Assembly (NCBI GenBank): GCA_021790715.1
Contig: JAJYGK010000028.1
Location: 1 to 16,458, forward strand
DNA: 16,458 nt
Direction of reading: 5' to 3'
DNA from: Chloroflexota bacterium
GTDB taxonomy: Bacteria; Chloroflexota; Limnocylindria; Limnocylindrales; CSP1-4
Positions 1 to 5,908 of the stretch are shown piece by piece. A model generated the notes under the pieces. It made no database searches. It was not told the DNA's origin and was given only the letters and a program-made list of their open reading frames with translations. The position numbers and the translations under genes were made by a program. How positions within the stretch are numbered: the stretch's first letter is position 1; each line of letters begins with the position of its first letter.

Positions 1-1
1 C

Positions 2-52
2 GCGGCGGCGAACGGCGCGGCGACGATGCCCAAGCTGCCCGGCCTGGCATGA
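2..52 (+). CDS. C-terminal end of an unidentified protein (partial)
   Basis: The frame open from the left edge reads A-A-A-N-G-A-A-T-M-P-K-L-P-G-L-A and stops at TGA 50-52. Only about 16 residues are visible, too few to identify a family. The Met/Pro/Leu/Gly-rich tail is reminiscent of the flexible ends of several unrelated proteins, so no function is assigned. The stop lies 67 bases before the start of the following dhaL, so the two could be co-transcribed. It could also be a chance open frame, which cannot be excluded at this length. Confidence 0.35.
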   Translation, partial: AAANGAATMPKLPGLA

Positions 53-119
53 CCGCGTCACGCTCGACCGCCTTCCCTCGCGAGGCTTCGGGGGATGTCC
101 TGCGCGCGAGGCGTCCCGC

Positions 120-791
120 GTGAGCGGGGAGTGGGTCGCGGCATGGCTGCGGGCGAGCGCCGGCGCGGTCGCGGCCGAGGCGGACTGGTTCACCTCGCTC
201 GATGCCGCGATCGGCGACGGCGATCACGGCATCAACCTGGCGCGCGGGTTCGGGCGCGTGCTGGACGTGCTCGATGGCCCCGGCGTCGCGGATCTCGATG
301 CCGGGGACCTGCTCGTCGCCGCCGGGCGGGCGATCATGGGCTCCGTGGGCGGCGCCAGCGGGGCTCTCTACGGACGGGCGCTGCTCCGAGCCGGTGCGGC
401 CGTCTCGCGACAGGCGGGGACGGACGCACCGCCCGGCGATCCGCCGGCGTCGGACGGGCCGTTGACGGCGGTGACGCTCGCGATGGACGCAGCGGTCGAC
501 GCGATCGCGACGCTGGGGCGCTCCGCCCCCGGCGACAAGACGATGCTCGATGCGCTCGTGCCGGCCGCGCGCGCGGCGCACGACGGGCTCGATGCGGGCG
601 ATCCACTCGATCGCGCGCTCTCGCGGATGGCCGAGGCGGCGCAAGCGGGCCTCGAGTCCACGCGGCCGCTCGTGGCGCGACGGGGTCGCGCCAGCTACCT
701 GGGAGAGCGGTCGGCGGGGCACCTGGACCCCGGGGCGGCCTCGGCCGCGCTGCTCATTCGCGTCCTGTCGGAGACCGCCCGGGCCGGCTGA
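120..791 (+). CDS. dhaL: DhaL-type ADP/ATP-binding subunit of dihydroxyacetone kinase (stand-alone copy)
   Basis: This 223-residue protein has the full DhaL signature. The Mg-nucleotide site is present as D28, D33 and D35 in LDAAIGDGDHG, matching the Asp triad of E. coli DhaL. The phosphate-binding GSVGGASG loop, the GDKTMLDAL motif and the C-terminal GRASYLGERSAGH-DPGA segment follow in order. In PTS-dependent DHA kinases DhaL keeps a bound ADP, is rephosphorylated by DhaM, and passes phosphate to DHA held by DhaK. The start is GTG 120, with GAGG at 108-111 eight bases upstream, and it begins at the usual place relative to the family. No dhaK is adjacent, and a second intact dhaL lies in the main operon at 5195. 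This copy could work with the same DhaK, with an unseen upstream partner, or on another substrate. The family call is firm; the role of a second copy is inference. Confidence 0.9.
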   Translation: MSGEWVAAWLRASAGAVAAEADWFTSLDAAIGDGDHGINLARGFGRVLDVLDGPGVADLDAGDLLVAAGRAIMGSVGGASGALYGRALLRAGAAVSRQAGTDAPPGDPPASDGPLTAVTLAMDAAVDAIATLGRSAPGDKTMLDALVPAARAAHDGLDAGDPLDRALSRMAEAAQAGLESTRPLVARRGRASYLGERSAGHLDPGAASAALLIRVLSETARAG

Positions 792-1062
792 CGCGAACCT
801 GTCGCCGAAGGCGTCGCCTGCGTCCCCGGTGCGACGGCGACGGATCCGCCGCGCCGGCGAGACGCGCGCGAGACCCGGACGAGACGCGCGCGCGAGCCGC
901 GGACCCGGGGCGGTCGCGAATGGACCGCAGATGCGAGCAAAGTGACGCATCCACCGTCCGCTCGTCACGGTTTGGATCCCCGGGCCGCGCCACGATGTCC
1001 GCATCGGGTGACCGGCGACCCGGCACGTTCGAGCGCCCGTCGCGCGATAAGGAGGTCCCGCA

Positions 1063-1272
1063 ATGGCACAAGTCGGAGTGATGCCGAAGATCGAGTATCG
1101 GGTCGAGTACGTGCAGAAGGACTTCACCCGCGAGCAGTTCGTGGCGCGGCTGAACGAGCTCGGCAAGGAGGGCTGGCGCCTGGTCGCGGTCAATCCGCTC
1201 GACCGCGTCACCGGTGGGTGGGTGCCGCCGGAGCCGCTGCCGATCCTCATGATGCGCGAGGCCGGCGCGTAG
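1063..1272 (+). CDS. Small DUF4177-like protein
   Basis: A 69-residue cytosolic protein with no signal peptide or membrane segment. The core (about residues 10-45) alternates hydrophobic and charged residues in a Y-R-V-E-Y-V ... L-N-E-L-G-K-E-G-W-R-L-V-A-V pattern. This is the strand-helix-'GWxLV' arrangement seen in the short DUF4177 family, whose biochemical role is not known. An excellent Shine-Dalgarno (AAGGAGG at 1049-1055) eight bases before ATG 1063 supports both the gene and this start; a second Met at codon 7 lacks such support. It stands alone between dhaL and a small membrane protein. No function is proposed. Confidence 0.72.
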   Translation: MAQVGVMPKIEYRVEYVQKDFTREQFVARLNELGKEGWRLVAVNPLDRVTGGWVPPEPLPILMMREAGA

Positions 1273-1441
1273 CGCTCCCGCCCGGGGCCCGGCAGCGGCG
1301 CCGCCAGCGCCGGCGCCGTCCGGAACCCGGACACGCCCGTCGCCCGGGTCGCCCGGGCCCTCGCCCGCGCGACCGGCCCCGGCGAGCCCCTTCGCTCCTG
1401 CTACCATCGGCCCCCGGAGCAGGAACCGGAGGCAACGAGGC

Positions 1442-1783
1442 ATGAGCGACCGCCGGGCGACGGCGCAGCGTCCCAATCGACCTGGCCGGGCGCGCAGCGG
1501 CAAAGGGGCGGCGCGCCCTTCCCAGGCACGGGCAGCAGGCGCGCGAGCCGCCGCGGGGCCGCGAGCCGCCGCGGCGCGCCTCGCCTCGGACCCCCGCACG
1601 TGGTCGGGGGCCATGTGGCGCGATGCCCTCACGATCGCCCTGTACGTCGCCGTCGCGCTGGTCGGGCTCGCGTTCGTGGCCGTCAGCGCCACGAACATGG
1701 TGGAGTTCTTCGTCTGGGCGGTGATGGTCCTGAGCGTGGTGGCCGCGCTCGCGATCATGCGGTTCCTGCGCGCCCTGCGCTGA
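1442..1783 (+). CDS. Small membrane protein with Arg/Ala-rich N-terminus
   Basis: A 113-residue protein that I do not recognise. Residues 1-55 are very rich in Arg, Ala, Gly and Pro and probably disordered. Residues about 62-82 and 86-107 form two hydrophobic segments (A-L-T-I-A-L-Y-V-A-V-A-L-V-G-L-A and a second beginning F-F-V-W-A-V-M-V-L) separated by a very short turn, so it is predicted to be a membrane hairpin with the basic N-terminus in the cytoplasm. The start is ATG 1442, with GGAGG at 1428-1432 nine bases upstream. A TACCAT box at 1402-1407 could be its -10 element. It converges on the SHOCT protein and shares the hairpin at 1800-1826 with it. No operon partner or known family is evident. 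Confidence 0.65.
   Translation: MSDRRATAQRPNRPGRARSGKGAARPSQARAAGARAAAGPRAAAARLASDPRTWSGAMWRDALTIALYVAVALVGLAFVAVSATNMVEFFVWAVMVLSVVAALAIMRFLRALR
1543..1574 (+). repeat. 14-bp direct repeat inside the small membrane protein gene
   Basis: The 14-mer GCGAGCCGCCGCGG occurs at 1543-1556 and again at 1561-1574, separated by GGCC, so the period is 18 bases and the reading frame is kept. It encodes two similar Arg-Ala-Ala-Ala stretches in the disordered N-terminal part. It looks like an in-frame slippage duplication in low-complexity sequence. Confidence 0.7.
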
Positions 1784-1799
1784 TCGCCGGGCCAGACAG

Positions 1800-1826
1800 A
1801 TCGGGGCCCGGCAGCCGGGCCCCGAT
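1800..1826. terminator. Bidirectional GC-rich hairpin between convergent genes
   Basis: A perfect 12-bp inverted repeat, ATCGGGGCCCGG (1800-1811) against CCGGGCCCCGAT (1815-1826), closes a three-base CAG loop. It begins 17 bases after the stop of the small membrane protein gene and ends 37 bases from the stop of the oppositely oriented SHOCT gene, which is where a shared terminator is expected. There is no clear U-tract on either strand, so termination would depend on the very stable stem alone or on Rho. Confidence 0.7.
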
Positions 1827-1862
1827 GGATCCGGGCTCCTGCCCGAGCGCCTGCGGCTCGGC

Positions 1863-2825
1863 TCACAGGCGGCGCAGGATCTCCTCGCGCTTGGCCTGGT
1901 ACTCCTGCTGCGAGATCATCCCGCCCGCCAGGAGATCCTCGAGCTCGAGCATCGCCTGCCGCGCACTCGACGGCCGGGCCTCGCCGGGCGCGGGCCGGTC
2001 AGCCGGCGGACCGCCGTTCGGACGCCTCGGAACGCCGCGGCCCGGGGCGCCGTCGCCCACCGGGGCGGGGATGGCCAGCCCGAGCTCCGCCGCATGGGCC
2101 GCTGCGCCGATCTCGCCCCAGCGCGCCTCGGCGCGCGTGATCGCGAAGAGGCCGACCCAGCGCGCCAGCTCCTCGTAGTGGGTGGATCCCGGTCGCGTGG
2201 CGAAGAGGCCGGACGGGCTGCCCAGGCTGAACGACGAGACGATCCCTTCGGCGGCGTGGATCACCAGGAGGTCGCCGCGCAGCACGTCGGGCGTCACCGC
2301 CGGCCCTGCGCCGCCGTTCCACGCGCCATCCCACGGCCGGCTGCCCCGGGCGTCGCGACCCAGGGGGCAGACCGCCAGGATGGTCGCCGCGGGGACCGAG
2401 GCCAGCGTGTCGCCTCCGCGCGCGGCACCGATCACGACGGCATCGGCCACCACGCGGATGCGGGCATCGACCGGCTTCGCCGTCTGGCCGGGCACGCCGC
2501 GGGCGCGGTAGCTCAGACCGCTCGCGATGTAGTCGATCATCTCGGCGGCATCCACGACCCCGTCGACATCGGGACCCGCCTGCGTGCGTCCCCGGAACCA
2601 GGCGCCGTGCAGCGCCTGCAGGGTGGTGTTGCGCCGGATCGTCTCCACCGCCGCCGCCGTGACCGTCGGGTCCCCGCCCATCGCGGCCGCCCCCAGGGCC
2701 CCGCCCTTGAGCACGTCCGGGAGACGGGATCGCCGGTCCGCGCCGCATCCGGGACACCGGTCCAGGAACGGGTGGACGTATCCCAGGCACGTTCTGCACA
2801 GCACGTCGGCGAGCGTCAATTGCAT
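1863..2825 (-). CDS. Zinc-ribbon and SHOCT domain protein
   Basis: A 320-residue protein of unknown function. An N-terminal zinc ribbon (C-R-T-C near residues 10-13, then C-P-G-C near 24-27) is followed by an unrecognised middle region of about 220 residues with several short beta-rich stretches. A Pro/Gly-rich linker leads to a C-terminal SHOCT domain (L-E-L-E-D-L-L-A-G-G-M-I-S at the start and an R-E-E-I-L-R-R-L end). SHOCT domains are short oligomerisation helices, usually at the C-terminus of membrane-associated or regulatory proteins. No transmembrane segment is seen here. The start at 2825 is chosen because the zinc ribbon begins there and a TACGCT -10-like box lies six bases upstream; the open frame extends further back but that part looks like random GC-rich translation. 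It is divergent from the glycerol operon across the 2826-3206 region, so a regulatory link is possible but unproven. Confidence 0.82.
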   Translation of the reverse strand: MQLTLADVLCRTCLGYVHPFLDRCPGCGADRRSRLPDVLKGGALGAAAMGGDPTVTAAAVETIRRNTTLQALHGAWFRGRTQAGPDVDGVVDAAEMIDYIASGLSYRARGVPGQTAKPVDARIRVVADAVVIGAARGGDTLASVPAATILAVCPLGRDARGSRPWDGAWNGGAGPAVTPDVLRGDLLVIHAAEGIVSSFSLGSPSGLFATRPGSTHYEELARWVGLFAITRAEARWGEIGAAAHAAELGLAIPAPVGDGAPGRGVPRRPNGGPPADRPAPGEARPSSARQAMLELEDLLAGGMISQQEYQAKREEILRRL

Positions 2826-3003
2826 GGCCGAAGCGTAGCGTGCCCGGCGTGCGCACGCGTCACGGTCCATCCGCGGGCAGGTCGCGATGCGCTCGCCGGC
2901 CGGGCCGGGTTTTCGACGATGTCTTGAGATTTCGGGCGTCCCGCGCGCGCTAGAGTGCGACGAGGATGGCCTCTGGAGGTGGGGTTCCTCCTGTACGTGT
3001 CTG

Positions 3004-3021
3004 GGAGGCACGCGTGCCTCC
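3004..3021. promoter_or_regulatory. 18-bp perfect palindrome, possible operator or leader hairpin
   Basis: GGAGGCACGCGTGCCTCC is identical to its reverse complement over all 18 bases. A gapless palindrome of this length fits a binding site for a dimeric repressor. As RNA it could form a hairpin only by opening the central bases. It lies about 185 bases before the glpF start. No regulator gene is present in the window, so the binding protein is unknown. Confidence 0.45.
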
Positions 3022-3083
3022 GGGGGGGAGAAAGGAGGGTGCAGGAAAAGGGCGTTTCGTGCCAACCCGATGGGGCATGGTCT

Positions 3084-3115
3084 GTCTGCGAGTCCCACGG
3101 TCTGCGAGTCCCACG
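3084..3115 (+). repeat. 16-bp perfect tandem duplication in the glpF leader
   Basis: GTCTGCGAGTCCCACG occurs twice with no gap, at 3084-3099 and 3100-3115. It lies in the leader between the palindrome and the glpF ribosome binding site. It may be a simple slippage duplication or a pair of protein binding sites one and a half helical turns apart. Confidence 0.75.
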
Positions 3116-3206
3116 CAGCCCAGAACGTGCGCTCCGGGTCCCCGGATCGAGGTTTGGCAGCGACTATCCCATGTGACTAGCCCACTGCTGAGGGAGTGCT
3201 AACGGG

Positions 3207-3994
3207 ATGACACTTCAGATCATTCTGGGTGAGATATTCGGTACCGCCGTCCTCGTGCTGCTCGGCGACGGCGTGGTCGCCAACGTCCTGCTTGCGAAGA
3301 CGAAGGGCAACCAGACGACCGGCGTCGGCAACTCAACGGCTGGATCGTCATCACCTGGGCATGGGCGATGGCGGTGTTCATCGGCGTCGTCGTCGCCGGA
3401 CCGCTCACCGGCGCGCACCTGAATCCGGCCGTGACGCTTGCCATGGCTGTGATGCACTCGATGAATTCCGCCGCCGGCATCGGGTGGGATATGGTTCCCG
3501 GCTACTGGCTGGGTGAGATGGTCGGCGCCATCATCGGCGCTGCGCTCGTCCTCCTCTTCTACTGGGACCATTTCAAGGAGACCGAGGACAAGGTCCTCAA
3601 GCTGGCCGTCTTCAGCACCGTGCCGAATATCCGGAACTACGGCCTGAACCTGATCTCGGAGATCATCGGCACGTTCGTGCTCCTCTTCGGGATCTTCGCC
3701 TTCGGCCAGCCGAATACCCAGGCGCCTGCCGGCCTCGGCGGGCTCCCCGTCGCGCTTCTCGTTCTGGTGATCGGCCTCTCGCTCGGCGGCACGACCGGGT
3801 ACGCGATCAATCCTGCGCGTGACCTCGGCCCCCGCCTCGTTCACCAGTTCCTGCCGGTTCCGAACAAGGGCGACTCCGATTGGTCGTACGCCTGGATCCC
3901 GGTGGTCGGCCCGCTCATCGGCGGGGCGCTCGCCGCGATCGTGTACTACGTGTTCTTCACGGAGTACATCGTCAAGGCGATCAAGGTCGCCTGA
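3207..3994 (+). pseudogene. glpF: Aquaglyceroporin (glycerol facilitator), interrupted by a one-base frameshift
   Basis: A member of the MIP family, an inner-membrane channel for glycerol. The first part (ATG 3207, SD GAGGGAG ten bases upstream) encodes the first transmembrane helix, I-L-G-E-I-F-G-T-A-V-L-V-L-L-G-D-G. The remainder continues in another frame from about 3335: G-W-I-V-I-T-W-A-W-A-M-A-V, the first pore motif G-A-H-L-N-P-A-V-T, and the second G-Y-A-I-N-P-A-R-D. Asp after the second NPAR marks the glycerol-conducting subgroup. Restoring one base between roughly 3320 and 3337 gives a normal 262-residue, six-helix protein. As written, translation from 3207 would end at 3422, and an internal ATG at 3368 would lose helix one. 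The single lesion in an otherwise conserved sequence could be an assembly error or a recent mutation. It heads the glycerol operon. Confidence 0.9.
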
Positions 3995-4069
3995 GCACGA
4001 GCTGCGCCGCGTGTCGGATCGACACCGGCGCAGCGCCGATGCTGGCGACCGGGAGAGTTGTCGAGGGCC

Positions 4070-4112
4070 CGCCTGCTGCGGTGTGACTGAGCGCGGTCGC
4101 GCGCAGCAGGCG
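4070..4112 (+). other. Intercistronic inverted repeat between glpF and dhaK
   Basis: CGCCTGCTGCG-type arms form an 11-bp perfect stem: GCCTGCTGCG at 4071-4080 pairs with CGCAGCAGGC at 4102-4111, and C4070 pairs with G4112. The loop is 21 bases and may fold further. It ends 30 bases before the dhaK start and 19 bases before its Shine-Dalgarno. There is no U-tract, so it more likely marks mRNA processing, protects the glpF 3' end or attenuates read-through than terminates fully. Confidence 0.5.
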
Positions 4113-4141
4113 TGGTCTCTCGCGTCACGGCAGGAGGATCG

Positions 4142-5140
4142 ATGAAGAAGCTGATCAACGCGCCCGAGACTGCCGTCGACCAGGAACTTGCCGGGATGGT
4201 CGCCGCTCACGGCGACCTGATCCGCGTCATCGAGCCGAACGTCGTCGTGCGGGTCGATGCGCCGCGGCCGGGCAAGGTCGGCGTGATCTCGGGTGGCGGC
4301 TCGGGCCACGAGCCGATGCACGGGGGGTACGTCGGCATGGGAATGCTCGACGCAGCCTGCCCGGGCGCCGTCTTCACGTCGCCGGTCCCCGACCAGATGC
4401 TTGCGGCCACCACGGCCGTGAACGGCGGGGCCGGCGTCCTCCACATCGTCAAGAACTACACCGGCGACATCATGAACTTCGAGCTCGCGGCCGAGATGGC
4501 ACGGGCCGAGGGGATCGAGGTCAGCTCCGTCGTCATCGCTGACGACGTGGCCGTCAAGGACTCGCTCTACACGGCCGGCCGGCGCGGTGTCGGCGGCACG
4601 GTGCTCGCTGAGAAGATCGTCGGCGCCGCGGCCGAGGCGGGGGCGGATCTTGCGACCGTCACTGCGCTCTGCCAGAAGGTGCAGGACAATGTGCGCTCCA
4701 TGGGCATGGCGCTCACGAGCTGCACCGTTCCTGCGGCGGGCAAGCCGACGTTCGAGCTCGGCGAGGACGAGATGGAGATCGGCATCGGCATTCACGGGGA
4801 GCCGGGGCGGACGCGCATGAAGCTCGCCACCGCCGACGAGATCACCGAGATGCTCGCGGTGCCGGTACTCGACGACCTGCCGTTCAAGCAGGGCGACAGC
4901 GTTCTCGCGTTCGTCAACGGCATGGGCGGCACGCCGCTCATGGAGCTCTACATCGTGTTCAACAAGCTTTCCCAGATCCTCAAGGGCCGCGGCGTCGCGA
5001 TCGGTCGGAGCTTCGTCGGCAACTGGATCACCTCGCTCGAGATGGCCGGCTGCTCGATCACGCTCCTCCGTCTCGACGACGAGCTGACCAGGTTCTGGGA
5101 CGCGCCGGTGAAGACCCCGGCGCTGCGCTGGGGGATCTGA
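4142..5140 (+). CDS. dhaK: Dihydroxyacetone kinase, DHA-binding subunit DhaK
   Basis: A 332-residue cytosolic subunit that binds dihydroxyacetone and hands it to DhaL for phosphorylation to DHAP. The G-G-G-S-G-H-E-P motif (residues 51-58) contains H56, and H218 lies in G-I-G-I-H-G-E-P-G. H218 is the residue that forms a covalent hemiaminal with DHA in E. coli DhaK, and both histidines keep the E. coli numbering. Residues D107-L113 region (Y-T-G-D-I-M-N-F) and the K-D-S-L-Y segment also match the family. The protein is slightly shorter than the 356-residue E. coli enzyme. The start ATG 4142 has AGGAGGA at 4132-4138, one of the best ribosome sites in the window. It is followed 54 bases later by dhaL. 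Presence of DhaM downstream indicates the PEP-dependent rather than ATP-dependent type. Confidence 0.96.
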   Translation: MKKLINAPETAVDQELAGMVAAHGDLIRVIEPNVVVRVDAPRPGKVGVISGGGSGHEPMHGGYVGMGMLDAACPGAVFTSPVPDQMLAATTAVNGGAGVLHIVKNYTGDIMNFELAAEMARAEGIEVSSVVIADDVAVKDSLYTAGRRGVGGTVLAEKIVGAAAEAGADLATVTALCQKVQDNVRSMGMALTSCTVPAAGKPTFELGEDEMEIGIGIHGEPGRTRMKLATADEITEMLAVPVLDDLPFKQGDSVLAFVNGMGGTPLMELYIVFNKLSQILKGRGVAIGRSFVGNWITSLEMAGCSITLLRLDDELTRFWDAPVKTPALRWGI

Positions 5141-5194
5141 CAGGTCCGCGGCTCGGGCGGGCCACCCCCTACGAAAGGGAAGGTGCACGGGCGG

Positions 5195-5863
5195 ATGAAC
5201 GGGGCGACTTCGATCAGCTACGACGAGGTCGTCGCCTGGATCAACACGTTCGCCGCAACCGTCAGGGACCAGAAGGAATACCTCACCGCACTCGACTCCG
5301 CGATCGGCGACGCCGACCACGGCATCAACATGGATCGGGGCCTCCAGGCCGCGATCGTGAAGCTGCCGGGGCTTCCGGCCCGCGATATCGGCGCGGCGCT
5401 GAAATCGGTGGGCATGACGATGGTCTCGACCGTGGGTGGAGCGAGCGGCCCGCTCTACGGGACGTTCTTCCTCCAGTTCGGGACGGCCACGGCGGGGCGC
5501 GAGGAGATCGGGCTCGACGACGTGGTCCGGGCACTCGATGCCGCGATCGCCGGGATCCAGCGGCTTGGCAAGGCGGAGGCCGGCGACAAGACGATGCTCG
5601 ACACGCTCCTGCCCGCGCGGGATGCGCTGCGGGACGCCGCCGGCTCAGCAGCCTCGATCGACGACGCGCTCGCGCGCACGGTCGAGGCCGCCGAGCAGGG
5701 CATGCTGGCAACGACGCCGCTCGTCGCCCGCAAGGGTCGGGCGAGCTACCTCGGGGAGAGGAGCGCGGGACACCAGGATCCCGGCGCGACCTCGTCCTAC
5801 CTCCTTCTCAAGGCCGCCGCGGACACGTGGTCGGGAACCGCGCGGGGCGGGACGGCCAGGTAG
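5195..5863 (+). CDS. dhaL: Dihydroxyacetone kinase, ADP-binding subunit DhaL
   Basis: A 222-residue partner of DhaK, carrying the nucleotide that accepts phosphate from DhaM and gives it to DHA. The Mg-binding aspartates are D34, D39 and D41 in L-D-S-A-I-G-D-A-D-H-G. The V-G-G-A-S-G-P-L-Y-G loop, G-D-K-T-M-L-D-T-L-L and the conserved R-A-S-Y-L-G-E-R-S-A-G-H-Q-D-P-G-A segment follow. ATG 5195 is preferred because AGGGAAGG ends 11 bases before it; a GTG at 5183 would overlap that ribosome site. It is sandwiched between dhaK and glpK (45 bases). It resembles the stand-alone dhaL at 120-791 in all motifs but differs in much of the intervening sequence, so the two are not a recent duplication. Confidence 0.95.
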   Translation: MNGATSISYDEVVAWINTFAATVRDQKEYLTALDSAIGDADHGINMDRGLQAAIVKLPGLPARDIGAALKSVGMTMVSTVGGASGPLYGTFFLQFGTATAGREEIGLDDVVRALDAAIAGIQRLGKAEAGDKTMLDTLLPARDALRDAAGSAASIDDALARTVEAAEQGMLATTPLVARKGRASYLGERSAGHQDPGATSSYLLLKAAADTWSGTARGGTAR

Positions 5864-5908
5864 CCGGCACCTGGGCCGGCACATCCATCGACTCACTGGG
5901 AGAGACAC

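Larger units (their letters stand above)
2826..3206 (+). promoter_or_regulatory. Gene-free divergent intergenic region and leader of the glycerol operon
   Basis: About 380 bases with no convincing gene lie between the divergent SHOCT gene and glpF. The region holds a GGAGG/CCTCC hairpin (2975-2979 with 2987-2991), an 18-bp perfect palindrome (3004-3021), a purine-rich stretch (3022-3055), a 16-bp tandem duplication (3084-3115) and the glpF Shine-Dalgarno GAGGGAG (3190-3196). A possible -10 box, TAGAGT, is at 2951-2956; TTGAGA at 2924-2929 lies 21 bases before it, too far for a standard -35. If transcription starts near 2963, the leader would be about 240 bases. I do not recognise a known riboswitch class. 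Confidence 0.5.

Noticed and set aside
792..1062. Possible small gene or RNA between dhaL and the DUF4177-like gene
   Set aside because: The stretch has only GC-rich imperfect repeats (GAGACGCGCGCG at about 859 and 881). No coding pattern or tRNA-like fold was seen.
2924..2956. TTGAGA ... TAGAGT as a standard -35/-10 promoter
   Set aside because: The spacer is 21 bases, well above the usual 16-19. Only the -10-like box is mentioned as a possibility.
3172..3187. CRP-like half site TGTGA before glpF
   Set aside because: The expected second half TCACA is absent at the required spacing, and the site would overlap the region next to the ribosome binding site.
2960..3206. Known riboswitch in the glpF leader (for example cobalamin, because of CCCACTG)
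   Set aside because: The rest of the conserved core of that or any other class I know is missing. The match is a few bases only.
3320..3340. Programmed ribosomal frameshift in glpF
   Set aside because: There is no slippery heptamer of the X-XXY-YYZ type at the junction, and GlpF is not known to use frameshifting. A mutation or sequencing error is simpler.
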